22,464 nucleotides of DNA from an uncultured Lachnospiraceae bacterium (GCA_910588565.1 CAJUPF010000051.1:1-22464), one strand, 5' to 3'; positions 6,762-13,705 are shown, counted from the first letter of the stretch. Translations and numbers: made by a program. Notes: generated by a model not told the origin, from the letters alone.

Positions 6762-8222
6762 GTGTTGGAGAAGAACAGGCGAAAAAAGAGAGGGATAGTT
6801 TTTTCTGTAGGTACGATTTTATTGCTGGCAGTTGGTTATTTGGCGCTGTGTGCGGCAGTGAAGGAGGATGAGCTGCTTCCGCAAACTGTAATCAATGGAG
6901 TAGCTGTTGGAGGGATGACAGGGGATGAGGCAGTTTCTGCTCTGGAAAGGGATATGCGGGACAGGCGGAATGAGGCGGATCTTATGCTTTCTTTTGAGGG
7001 GCAGGAGTATCCGGTTGGTGTGGGGGATGCGCTGGTATTTGATTGTGGGGAAGTGGTTTTGGAAGCGTTGGACCCATGCCGGGGAAATTTCTTGCTGCGG
7101 GGAGAACGTTTTCTGCGGGCATTGATTTGGGGAATGGATTTGGAAGTTTTGCCGGTGATGGACAGGGAACGGCTGCGGGACATTTTGGCGGATAGCGGCC
7201 TGCTGGAGGCGGATACTACGGTTCAGAGCTCTTACAGGGAAGAGAACGGGCAGCTGTTTGTTACAATGGGACAGGCTGGCAGCAGGGTGGATGAGGATAA
7301 GCTTTTGCAGGTGGTTGAGAAGGCGGTTTTGTCTGGCGGGATAGGACGCGTGGTTCATTGCCCGGTGGTCAGTGGCGCCGTGGAGCCGGTGGATTTGGAG
7401 CAGATGTATCGGGAGATTTACCGGGAGGCGGAGAATGCAAGGCTGGATGCAGAGCAGGGGTATCAGATTGTGCCTTCCGTTACGGGAGTAGATTTTGACC
7501 GGGATGCGGCGCAGGGAATGCTGGATGCGGCAGAAGAGGGGACTGTGGTGGCAATTGATCTGAGCTATACGGAGCCGGAGGTTTGTACGCAGGACTTGGA
7601 GGAGCATTTGTTTGAGGATGTGCTGGCGGAGTTTTCTACAAGTGTTGGCGGCAGTGCAAACCGCAGGGAGAATATCCGGCTGGCAACGGAAAAGTGCAGT
7701 GGGATGATTCTGAATGCAGGCGATGTGTTTTCCTTTAATGATACGGTCGGAGAACAGACAGCGGAGACGGGGTTTAAAAAGGCGAACGCAATCTTGGATA
7801 ATCAGATTATTCAGGCATATGGCGGAGGTATCTGTCAGGTTTCCACAACTATTTTTGAAGCGGCGTTGTATGCGGCGCTGGAGATTCCGGAGCGCTGGTG
7901 GCATACGTTTATCTCCAGCTACGCGGCTCCTGGTATGGATGCCGCGGTTGCATGGGACGCACTGGATCTAAAAGTGGAGAACAGTACGAAATATCCGGTA
8001 AAACTGTTGGTCAGTTATCAAAATGACCGGTTGACAGCGACATTTCTGGGGACAAAGACGGAGGAGACGCCGGTTGAAATTGAAACGGAGGTATTGGATG
8101 ATTCAGATGGGCTGCTGAAGATGATGACTTACCGAAAGATTTACAGCCCGGACAAAAGCCATTTCTTTAGGGAAGAAATTGGGTATAGTGAATATTTAAA
8201 TTCAAAAACAAGAATTGATTAA
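6762..8222 (+). CDS. VanW family protein with PG_binding_4-like domains
   Basis: With the GTG at 6762 (GAGAGGA 11 nt upstream) the protein has 486 residues. A cytoplasmic basic start is followed by one membrane helix (about 12-32). The extracellular part has two PG_binding_4-type segments; the first begins with the typical VINGVAVGGMTGDEAV, and the second includes YQIVPSVTGVDFD. A VanW domain follows at about 290-420, with FSTSVGGSANRRENI, GDVFSFNDTVGEQT and YGGGICQVSTTIFEAAL. VanW proteins are found in some vancomycin-resistance clusters but occur widely in Clostridia without them, so no resistance should be inferred; a role in binding or remodelling peptidoglycan is likely. A TTG at 6726 would add 12 residues but is only 1-2 nt from its ribosome binding site. 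The TAA stop at 8220-8222 touches the next foldback element. Confidence 0.88.
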   Translation: MLEKNRRKKRGIVFSVGTILLLAVGYLALCAAVKEDELLPQTVINGVAVGGMTGDEAVSALERDMRDRRNEADLMLSFEGQEYPVGVGDALVFDCGEVVLEALDPCRGNFLLRGERFLRALIWGMDLEVLPVMDRERLRDILADSGLLEADTTVQSSYREENGQLFVTMGQAGSRVDEDKLLQVVEKAVLSGGIGRVVHCPVVSGAVEPVDLEQMYREIYREAENARLDAEQGYQIVPSVTGVDFDRDAAQGMLDAAEEGTVVAIDLSYTEPEVCTQDLEEHLFEDVLAEFSTSVGGSANRRENIRLATEKCSGMILNAGDVFSFNDTVGEQTAETGFKKANAILDNQIIQAYGGGICQVSTTIFEAALYAALEIPERWWHTFISSYAAPGMDAAVAWDALDLKVENSTKYPVKLLVSYQNDRLTATFLGTKTEETPVEIETEVLDDSDGLLKMMTYRKIYSPDKSHFFREEIGYSEYLNSKTRID

Positions 8223-8401
8223 ATGGAAATGCAGCTGTTCTGTCTTTGCAAAATTCCCGAACGCAGCTTTATGTTGAAGCATCCCACATGAAAGCTGCTG
8301 TTTTAAACTTCGGAAAAAGTCTGAAAAATGTATTACAGGGTCACCTGTGTGCTGTATGGGAATATCATGCAATAAACCGCCAGACAGGTGCATTTCCATT
8401 T
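8221..8401. repeat. 181-bp foldback element with multi-branched interior
   Basis: AAATGGAAATGCAGCTGT (8221-8238) and its inverted copy at 8384-8401 match over 18 bp with one mismatch. Inside are further pairings: GCAGCTTT-ATGT (8263-8274) with ACATGAAAGCTGC (8286-8298), and CACCTGT (8342-8348) with ACAGGTG (8384-8390), the latter competing with the outer stem. The element begins within the vanW-family stop codon. It differs in sequence from the foldback element at 6044. It could be a second MITE family, a palindromic repeat or an RNA structure acting at the 3' end of the vanW mRNA; a short T-run follows (TTTTTA). Confidence 0.6.
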
Positions 8402-8503
8402 TTAGGATGTCGATGTTATTTTAACACGGATATGATAAAAAGTAAACACATAGATGGAAGATACAATAAATAAAATTTAAATTTAAGAAAATCGGTTTTA
8501 AAT

Positions 8504-8531
8504 TTGACAAATTCTGATAATGTGGTATAAT
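8504..8531 (+). promoter_or_regulatory. Consensus promoter for the padR operon
   Basis: A perfect TTGACA (8504-8509) and a perfect TATAAT (8526-8531) are separated by 16 nt. An AT-rich stretch lies upstream (TAAAATTTAAATTTAAG), which can act as an UP-like element. Transcription should start near 8538, leaving an untranslated leader of about 230 nt before the padR start. Confidence 0.85.
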
Positions 8532-8538
8532 TTTATTG

Positions 8539-8768
8539 ATTTATGCTAAAGAGATAGAAAGCCAGTGAGCTTTCGTCTTTTACAGCATATGGGATTTGGG
8601 ATTCTTGGGTGACATTCTTTTATTTGGCGGAAATCCAAATATCAGCCGAGACAGAGTGATTGGCAGCGCTGCTGCAGGCTGAATTGTAACTGGCGCATTC
8701 AGATTGTTTGCGTTCATGGACTGCAAACGAACTGTCTGTGCTATGATTAATTAATAGAAGGAATATGA
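8539..8768 (+). ncRNA. Structured 5' leader of the padR operon, unknown class
   Basis: The leader contains a long composite stem near its 5' end: ATGCT and AAAGA on the left side, GAAAGC-loop-GCTTTC as the tip, then TCTTT and AGCAT on the right side (about 8542-8586). Further possible stems are ATTTGG/CCAAAT (about 8594 and 8634) and GTTTGC/GCAAAC (about 8706 and 8723). I recognise no known riboswitch or T-box sequence. Apart from these structures I see no gene between 8223 and 8768. Confidence 0.4.
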
Positions 8769-9245
8769 GTGTGTTGCATGGAAAAAAAATCAAATTTATC
8801 AACCAATTTAAAAAAAGCGACAATTGAAATGCTGCTTTTAAAGCTGCTCTCAGAAGAAGATATGTATGGATATCAGATGTCGCAGGAACTAAAGAAGCGG
8901 AGCAATGGACAGTATACGGTCCTGGAAGGCTCTATGTATCCGATTCTCTACCGGCTAACCGATCAGAATCATATCTCGTTTTTTGAGAAAAAGGTAGGGA
9001 GACGTCAGACAAGGGTTTATTATCATCTGGAAGAATCCGGAGCAAGATACTTTCAAGAACTGCAAGAGTCTTTTTCTGCGTATATAGGAATGATTCAGTT
9101 CCTTCTGATTTCAAATGAAGGGGACGTATATGAGCAGTTTGGAGAAACAGATAAGGATGTACATCAGGGAGATTTCCAGGAATCTTCCAAGGAATTATCC
9201 GGGCAAAAAAAAGCTGCTGCATTTATTGGAGCAGAATATTCATGA
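8769..9245 (+). CDS. PadR family transcriptional regulator
   Basis: The first 105 or so residues form a winged-helix PadR domain: LKKATIEMLLLKLLSEEDMYGYQMSQEL is followed by the wing region with LEGSMYPILYRL and VGRRQTRVYYHLEESG. PadR proteins are usually autorepressors that respond to envelope or chemical stress. The GTG at 8769 has AGAAGGA 6 nt upstream and is preferred; the ATG at 8778 would shorten the protein by three residues but lies 15 nt from that site. The final 40 or so residues (from VYEQFGETDKD) do not look like PadR and overlap the next gene by 116 bp in another frame, so this tail may be a late extension caused by loss of a stop codon or a frameshift. It heads a four-gene operon with a very strong promoter. 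Confidence 0.9.
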   Translation: MCCMEKKSNLSTNLKKATIEMLLLKLLSEEDMYGYQMSQELKKRSNGQYTVLEGSMYPILYRLTDQNHISFFEKKVGRRQTRVYYHLEESGARYFQELQESFSAYIGMIQFLLISNEGDVYEQFGETDKDVHQGDFQESSKELSGQKKAAAFIGAEYS

Positions 9246-9564
9246 GTTTTTGGAAGACCATCCAACGGGCGTGGGATGGCCGGAGATTATGGAACAGTTT
9301 GGATCTGTCTCAGATGTTACAGAAGCTTTTATGAGCGAGATACAGGATGAAGAGTTAGTGCATGTATTTCAGAAAAAGCACAGGGAAGTTTTTATTGCAG
9401 GGGTGGTTTGCTTTCTGCTTTGTCTTTTTCTGTTTCATTTTGTCCAGGACTTTAAGATATGGAGAGATGAAGATGCATTTATGACAGAAGAAACCCTGTA
9501 TGTATATGAAGGAACAGAATGCCCGGACAAATGGCAGGAACAAATATTTCCAGGTGAGAAGTGA
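9130..9564 (+). CDS. HAAS/DUF6120-like membrane protein, paralogue 1
   Basis: The 144-aa protein starts at the ATG at 9130, which has AAGGGG 6 nt upstream and lies inside the end of padR. Residues 1-75 form an acidic helical domain with the pattern of HAAS-type proteins that commonly follow PadR genes (IREISRNLPRNYPGKKKLL, then EFLEDHPTGVGWPEIMEQFG and DVTEAF). A single membrane helix follows at about 87-107, then a short outside tail with LYVYEGTECPDKWQE. The family name DUF6120 is from memory. Known HAAS partners are thought to transmit signals between PadR and membrane proteins; that role here is inference. The next gene is a paralogue and starts at TGATG. Confidence 0.75.
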   Translation: MSSLEKQIRMYIREISRNLPRNYPGKKKLLHLLEQNIHEFLEDHPTGVGWPEIMEQFGSVSDVTEAFMSEIQDEELVHVFQKKHREVFIAGVVCFLLCLFLFHFVQDFKIWRDEDAFMTEETLYVYEGTECPDKWQEQIFPGEK

Positions 9565-9989
9565 TGAAATATACAAGGGAAATGAAAAGATATCTGCGGG
9601 CAGTTTTTTGGATGCTGCCAGTCGGTTATCCGGATAAACGGCAGATTTTATATAATTTGGAATCGGATATAGAGCTTTATCTGGAAGAACATACAGAGGC
9701 TGACTGGCAGGATGTGCTGGAAGAATTTGGGACTGCCGTGGATGTCGCCGGATCTGTTTTGGGAGAGCCGATGAATACGGATATCGTATCTATTATGCAG
9801 CGGAGAGATCAGCTGCATAATCTGATCCTTGGCATAATTGTCGGAGGCATTGTGGTTATGCTTGTTTTAGCCGGGTATCAGCGCTGCTGGATACGATATA
9901 AACGCAATACAGTGAATCCAGCGGTTTACATATATGATGGAACAGAAGTCTCTTCAGAAGTATTTGACGAAAAAATAGAAAAAGATTAA
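9564..9989 (+). CDS. HAAS/DUF6120-like membrane protein, paralogue 2
   Basis: The 141-aa protein starts at the ATG at 9564, sharing one base with the previous stop codon (TGATG), so translation is probably coupled. An in-frame GTG at 9561 is an alternative start. It has the same layout as its neighbour: a helical acidic domain (YLRAVFWMLPVGYPDKRQIL, then EEHTEADWQDVLEEFG), a membrane helix (about 90-110) and a short outside tail with VYIYDGTEVSSEVFDE, matching the neighbour's VYEGTE tail. The pair clearly arose by tandem duplication. It precedes a secreted protein by 12 bp. Confidence 0.75.
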   Translation: MKYTREMKRYLRAVFWMLPVGYPDKRQILYNLESDIELYLEEHTEADWQDVLEEFGTAVDVAGSVLGEPMNTDIVSIMQRRDQLHNLILGIIVGGIVVMLVLAGYQRCWIRYKRNTVNPAVYIYDGTEVSSEVFDEKIEKD

Positions 9990-10001
9990 GGGGAATTGCA
10001 T

Positions 10002-10484
10002 ATGAAAAAAATTGTATTTGCTTTTGTTGTATCATTTAGTATGTTTTTTACGATGCTGTCTGCGGATGTATCTGCGGCATTGCCCAAAGAGATGGCGGCT
10101 GAACCGGAGATTATCTATGAAGATGAGGATATTATTGTAGAATGCCAGACCATTGTTTACGAATCAGATGCAATGATTCAGCCTTTTGCGACGAAAAAAA
10201 CGATATCGGCTGCAAAAGTCGCAAAGATTAAAAATGGTTTGGGCACCCTTCTTGCAACGTATACGTTATCAGGGACATTTACGTTTGATGGAACGTCTTC
10301 TGCCTGTACGGCGGCCTCTTACTCGTCTTCGATTGCGGAATCCTATTGTTCGTTTAGCAGCCGGAGCGCCAGCAAAAGCGGGAATAAAGCGTATGGCTCC
10401 TATACCCTGTATAACTCTTCAAGCGGCAAGAGCTATTCCGGCTCACTTACGATAACCTGCAGTAAGAGCGGCACGGTTTCCTGA
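10002..10484 (+). CDS. Small secreted serine-rich protein of unknown function
   Basis: The 160-aa protein has a clear signal peptide with a likely cleavage after ADVSA (about residue 26). An acidic segment follows (EPEIIYEDEDIIVECQTI). The C-terminal half is rich in Ser, Thr, Gly and Tyr with beta-type alternation (SGTFTFDGTSS, YGSYTLYNSSSGKSYSG), which suggests a small beta-sandwich. Four mature cysteines could form disulphides. The ATG at 10002 has AAGGGG 8 nt upstream and lies 12 bp after the previous stop, so it belongs to the padR operon and may be the effector whose production the regulator controls. I do not recognise the family. No clear terminator follows before the convergent operon ends. 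Confidence 0.75.
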   Translation: MKKIVFAFVVSFSMFFTMLSADVSAALPKEMAAEPEIIYEDEDIIVECQTIVYESDAMIQPFATKKTISAAKVAKIKNGLGTLLATYTLSGTFTFDGTSSACTAASYSSSIAESYCSFSSRSASKSGNKAYGSYTLYNSSSGKSYSGSLTITCSKSGTVS

Positions 10485-10559
10485 GTTTATTTAAGAAAGG
10501 CTTCTGTTTACATTTATAATTTTTCAGGCTGTGGATCTTTTTTTGGATTCTTTTTCTGG

Positions 10560-11261
10560 TCAGAAAGAGGGAGAGCCGGTGTCTTTTATTATTACAAACC
10601 CTGCTTCTTCCAATAATTTCTGTGCCTTTTTTGCATTTTGCTGCCCGGATATTTCCATATATCCGCTAAGAGTGTGCACAGAATGGCCGAACAGATTTTG
10701 AATCTGCTGTTTGTCCATACAGATCTGATCTTTGGGTTCTTCAAAAATACCATATATTTTCGCCTTCTTTGTGCAGCCTGTTTTCTTATAATTGTCAAAT
10801 GGGATTTCATAGGTTATGGTTAGTTCCAGCTCCGGGTAGTTTTGAATCCATGCTTCAATCTGGCTTTTTTCCGGTGCATAGCCGTTGCGATCGGAAAAGG
10901 AAGAAAAAGCGTCTGCGCCGAAAAACAGCACAGGGGTGTTTCCAAGAGGGATATTTTTCTCCGCATCTTTCCAGTGCAGCCTGCTGCTGTCCAAATCCAG
11001 CGCAGCCAGTTTTGTGTCCATGGAATATTGGTTTAAATAGATAGTGACAGGTATGGTCTGTATGGGTTCAAAATACCGGATGCCCGAAAGCTTTTTAAAT
11101 TCCGCCACAATATCCTCAGTCAGATCAGACTCTGACTGCAGGATAAATCCATAAGTTTTTTGCTCTCTGGCCAAATTCCGCAGCCATTCGGCGGAACAGA
11201 AGATCAGCAGACAAATCAGTACGCCAGTTACAATGCTTTTATAAATGTTATGTTCTGTCAT
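10560..11261 (-). CDS. Single-TM extracytoplasmic protein resembling a MacB/FtsX periplasmic core domain
   Basis: The 233-aa protein has one N-terminal membrane helix (about residues 9-24) and an outside domain of about 200 residues. The pattern is reminiscent of the core domain of MacB/FtsX permeases: an early QSESDLTEDIVAEFKKLSGI segment, then a small-residue-rich NTPVLFFGADAFSSFSDRNG, then YGIFEEP and a late HTLSGYMEI followed by a helix KKAQKLLEEAGF. The three further helices of such a permease are missing, so it may be an orphan core domain acting with the ABC transporter encoded upstream. This assignment is by eye only. The ATG at 11261 has AAAGGATA upstream. It follows the tandem-repeat array, the last gene of the operon. 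Confidence 0.55.
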   Translation of the reverse strand: MTEHNIYKSIVTGVLICLLIFCSAEWLRNLAREQKTYGFILQSESDLTEDIVAEFKKLSGIRYFEPIQTIPVTIYLNQYSMDTKLAALDLDSSRLHWKDAEKNIPLGNTPVLFFGADAFSSFSDRNGYAPEKSQIEAWIQNYPELELTITYEIPFDNYKKTGCTKKAKIYGIFEEPKDQICMDKQQIQNLFGHSVHTLSGYMEISGQQNAKKAQKLLEEAGFVIIKDTGSPSF

Positions 11262-11294
11262 AGTTATCCTTTATAGTTGATTTTGTAGATTTCC

Positions 11295-11467
11295 TTATTT
11301 CTGCCGTATGGCAAAGAGGTATCCCTTTAGGGATTTCCTTATTTCTGCCGTAAGGCAAAGAGGTATCCCTTTAGGGATTTCCTTATTTCTGCCGTATGGC
11401 AAAGAGGTATCCCTTTAGGGATTTCCTTATTTCTGCCGTAAGGCAAAGAGGTATCCCTGGAGGGATC
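11295..11467 (-). repeat. Tandem array of the two-hairpin repeat (four copies of 44 bp, last one within a gene)
   Basis: Three complete 44-bp units (11295-11338, 11339-11382, 11383-11426) and a fourth degenerate unit (11427 to about 11467) follow each other without spacers. On the plus strand each has TGCC-loop-GGCA, the 7-nt linker AAGAGGT, and ATCCC-TTTA-GGGAT. Units 1 and 3 read GTAT in the first loop, units 2 and 4 GTAA, so the array alternates and may have grown by duplicating a two-unit block. The first three units lie between two genes of the same operon; the fourth forms the end of the upstream gene. There are no unique spacers, so it is not a CRISPR array. Confidence 0.95.
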
Positions 11468-13073
11468 TGATTCGCAGGTACAGCCAGATGATTACAAGCG
11501 CGAGAGTCAGAATGATAAAAAATGCAATTGTGATCCACCATTGGTTGGTTTCCGGTTCCTGTTCTTCAATGTTTAATTCTATCGTCTGAGGCTTTTTAAT
11601 GGCAGTCTGCAGCTGAAATTCCTGTTCTGTTACAGTTCCCTGTTCGTCTTCATAGGAAAAGATGACCCTTGCGGTAGTTATGCCGTACTTGTCCTTTTGG
11701 GGTTCGGAAGGCAAAGAGGAATCCCCGGAGGGGGATTCGTCCATATCCAAAGTGCCTGCAAAGACTGAAATTTCTCCATCAGAGGAGGTTCCGGATTCCA
11801 TATTTCCCAGAAACAGTTCATGTTCCGGGAACAGGCCTCTTCCTTCCAGGCGTACACGGGCATTGTAGATGATTCCAAGTCCGGTGTTCTGAACCTGAAA
11901 GGTCAGGGAATTGGTATCGGATTCATAAATGCTTTCCGGGAAAGAGAGATCCACAAGTTCGGCCTGCTGCATGGCGGCAATGGATAGATGCGCTGTTTCT
12001 GTGATACTGTAAGCGGTTCCCTTTTTATCTTCATAATCAAATTGAAATTGAATCGGGATGGTTTGGGCAGGAGCCTTTTTATCTATGGTAATTGTTTGCG
12101 ATAAATCCATGCCTGCGCCAGCGGGAATCTGTTCAAAATACCAGGAATTTTTTTCAAACAAGATGCCTGCGGAGTCTGAAAGGAGTGTAACTTTCATATT
12201 TTCTATAGGCTGGCTGCTGCTGCAGTTTTTAGCTGCAATTATCCAAAGAGCGCTGCTTCCGGCTTGCAGTTTATCCTTAGACTCGCCGGATTCTGCCTGT
12301 ATACTGTTTTCGGTAAGCATTAGTTTGGGCTGACGGATAAGTTCATTGTCTGATGTTTCGTTGGCGCTTCCAGATTCTGAACCGGATTCTGCAGATTGAG
12401 GGATATCATCGGTCTTTGCGAGAGCTGTTTCAGATGCAGATGCGTTTTTTCCGTCAGTAATTTCAACATAAATTATAAAATCCTGTTGGATCATTTCACC
12501 ATAACTGCCATAAGGCAAAGAGGAATCCCCGGAGGGGTTTTCCTTAGACTCACCGTAAGGCAAAGAGGAATTCCCGGAGGAGACTTTATTTTGGGATACG
12601 TCTGCAGCAGTCTGTGCCCGGACGGTCAGGTGCAGCGGGTACTGTCCGTTGATTCTGTTTTTTCTCAGCTTGATTTTACACTGGTACAGGTAGGTATGTT
12701 TCCCGGATTTTTTCACTTTCTTCTGGTAATTCTGAAACAGGAACGGGCAGTTTTCTTCCCGTTCAAAGGAGACGCCGACATACAGGCTGTCATCCGCAAG
12801 CGGCAGGCTGGCCTGAAAAGGAACAACCAGCAGAAGCGTATTCTTTTTTACGGAAGGAATATACCCTTTTGCAAAAGAAGATGACATCCCCTTATACTTC
12901 TTTTCTGTATCAATGGAAATCAGTCCGTCTGCTTTTGTCTGTACCGGAACCGGCAGGACAGCCGCCAGACATAACAGGATTAGCAGCAGATGCATATGGA
13001 GTATGGGTTTATGCCCGCGCTTGCAGAACAGAATCCTGTGAGGCAGTAGGAATAGCCGTAGTTTCTTTTTCAT
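11427..13073 (-). CDS. Large secreted, C-terminally anchored CARDB/COG1361-like protein with translated repeats
   Basis: The 548-aa protein has a long basic N-terminal region, a signal-type helix (about residues 27-45), a long outside part and one C-terminal membrane helix (about 513-533). The outside part contains beta-sandwich repeats with the pattern of CARDB/COG1361 proteins, for example LWIIAAKNCSSSQPIENMKV and LTFQVQNTGLGIIYNARVRL. It carries three in-frame copies of the palindromic repeat: SSGNSSLPYG, PSGDSSLPYG and PSGDSSLPSEP. Its last 12 residues SLQGYLFALRQK and the stop codon are made by a fourth copy in another frame. The start ATG overlaps the ATPase stop codon (ATGA). It probably works as a cell-surface accessory of the ABC transporter; the substrate is unknown. 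Confidence 0.75.
   Translation of the reverse strand: MKKKLRLFLLPHRILFCKRGHKPILHMHLLLILLCLAAVLPVPVQTKADGLISIDTEKKYKGMSSSFAKGYIPSVKKNTLLLVVPFQASLPLADDSLYVGVSFEREENCPFLFQNYQKKVKKSGKHTYLYQCKIKLRKNRINGQYPLHLTVRAQTAADVSQNKVSSGNSSLPYGESKENPSGDSSLPYGSYGEMIQQDFIIYVEITDGKNASASETALAKTDDIPQSAESGSESGSANETSDNELIRQPKLMLTENSIQAESGESKDKLQAGSSALWIIAAKNCSSSQPIENMKVTLLSDSAGILFEKNSWYFEQIPAGAGMDLSQTITIDKKAPAQTIPIQFQFDYEDKKGTAYSITETAHLSIAAMQQAELVDLSFPESIYESDTNSLTFQVQNTGLGIIYNARVRLEGRGLFPEHELFLGNMESGTSSDGEISVFAGTLDMDESPSGDSSLPSEPQKDKYGITTARVIFSYEDEQGTVTEQEFQLQTAIKKPQTIELNIEEQEPETNQWWITIAFFIILTLALVIIWLYLRIRSLQGYLFALRQK
11704..11736 (-). repeat. Two-hairpin repeat, copy B, within the CARDB-like gene
   Basis: ATCCCC (11721-11726), loop GGAG and GGGGAT (11731-11736) form a perfect hairpin, preceded by the constant linker AAGAGGA and a worn GGCA half-site. 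The coding strand reads ESPSGDSSLPSEP in the frame of the gene. The frame is the same as in copies A, C and D. Confidence 0.8.
12506..12583 (-). repeat. Two-hairpin repeats, copies C and D in tandem within the CARDB-like gene
   Basis: Copy C (12506-12539) has TGCC/GGCA with an ATAA loop, linker AAGAGGA and ATCCCC-GGA-GGGGTT. Copy D (12551-12583) is worn in both hairpins (cACC/GGCA; ATTCCC). The distance between the matching GGCAAAGAGG motifs (12514 and 12559) is 45 bp, exactly 15 codons. The flanking TTCCTTA is shared with the intergenic array, so the whole unit, not just its core, is homologous. Together they encode SSGNSSLPYGESKEN followed by PSGDSSLPYGSYGE. Confidence 0.85.
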
Positions 13074-13705
13074 TGTGTCTGTATCCTCCCTCCGTCGATT
13101 TCAAACACCCGATCGCATAAGATGCGGATATCTTCGCTGTTATGGCTTGCCAGAAGAATTGTTTTGCCCCGCTGTTTTAATTCCAGGAGCAGGGCGCGGA
13201 TATCGGCTGCGCCGTGTTTGTCAAGCCCGTTAAATGGTTCATCCAGAATCAAAAACTTGGGATCTTCCATAATTGCCTGGGCGATTCCTAACCGCTGGCG
13301 CATACCAAGGGAATACTTGGCTACTGGTTTTTTCAAATCAGGATTTAACCCGGCCCGTATGATAGCCCGCCGGATTTCTTCGGTGGAAATCTGGCCGCGC
13401 AGGCTGGCAAGCAGTTCGAGATTTCGCAGGCCGGAAAGATGGATGAGAAATCCCGGCGTTTCAATAATAACGCCAATGCTTTCCGGGAAATCAATTTCGG
13501 TTCCGATTATTTTGCCGTCAATGCGTATACTGCCGCTTGTGACCGGGAGAAATCCGCAGATACATTTCATCAGTACGGTTTTTCCTGAACCGTTATTGCC
13601 GGAGATGCCGTAAACTTTTCCCTGTTCCATAGAGATGTGAATATCATGTAAAATCGTTTCCGCTCCGAAGTTTTTTGTGACATGGTTAATTTCGATATAG
13701 GACAT
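13070..13705 (-). CDS. ABC transporter ATP-binding protein
   Basis: This 211-aa ATPase energises the exporter formed with the two permeases encoded upstream. Walker A is GNNGSGKT (residues 36-43), the signature motif is SLGMRQR (132-138, a common variant in exporters of the DRA/BcrA-type group), Walker B is FLILDEP (151-157), and the switch histidine is in SHNSED (about 188). The ATG at 13705 has GAGGAGG about 9 nt upstream. An 88-bp gap separates it from the preceding permease, and its TGA overlaps the start of the CARDB-like gene by 4 bp. The protein is short because it lacks the C-terminal extension seen in BcrA-like ATPases. Confidence 0.93.
   Translation of the reverse strand: MSYIEINHVTKNFGAETILHDIHISMEQGKVYGISGNNGSGKTVLMKCICGFLPVTSGSIRIDGKIIGTEIDFPESIGVIIETPGFLIHLSGLRNLELLASLRGQISTEEIRRAIIRAGLNPDLKKPVAKYSLGMRQRLGIAQAIMEDPKFLILDEPFNGLDKHGAADIRALLLELKQRGKTILLASHNSEDIRILCDRVFEIDGGRIQTQ

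Noticed and set aside
6819..7904. A long minus-strand open frame (361 codons) opposite the VanW-family gene.
   Set aside because: It is antisense to a clear VanW/PG_binding_4 coding sequence, has no ribosome binding site, and its composition (His/Leu/Arg/Gln-rich) is typical of a shadow frame.
6762..8222. VanW-family gene as evidence of vancomycin resistance.
   Set aside because: No vanH, vanA/B-type ligase, vanX or VanS/VanR-linked cluster is nearby, and VanW-domain proteins are common in Clostridia without resistance.
8539..8586. The GAAAGC/GCTTTC hairpin with TCTTTT as an early terminator.
   Set aside because: The T-run is short and interrupted and is better explained as the right side of the longer composite stem.
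11295..11467. Tandem repeats considered as a CRISPR array.
   Set aside because: The whole 44-bp period is conserved and there are no unique spacers or cas genes nearby.
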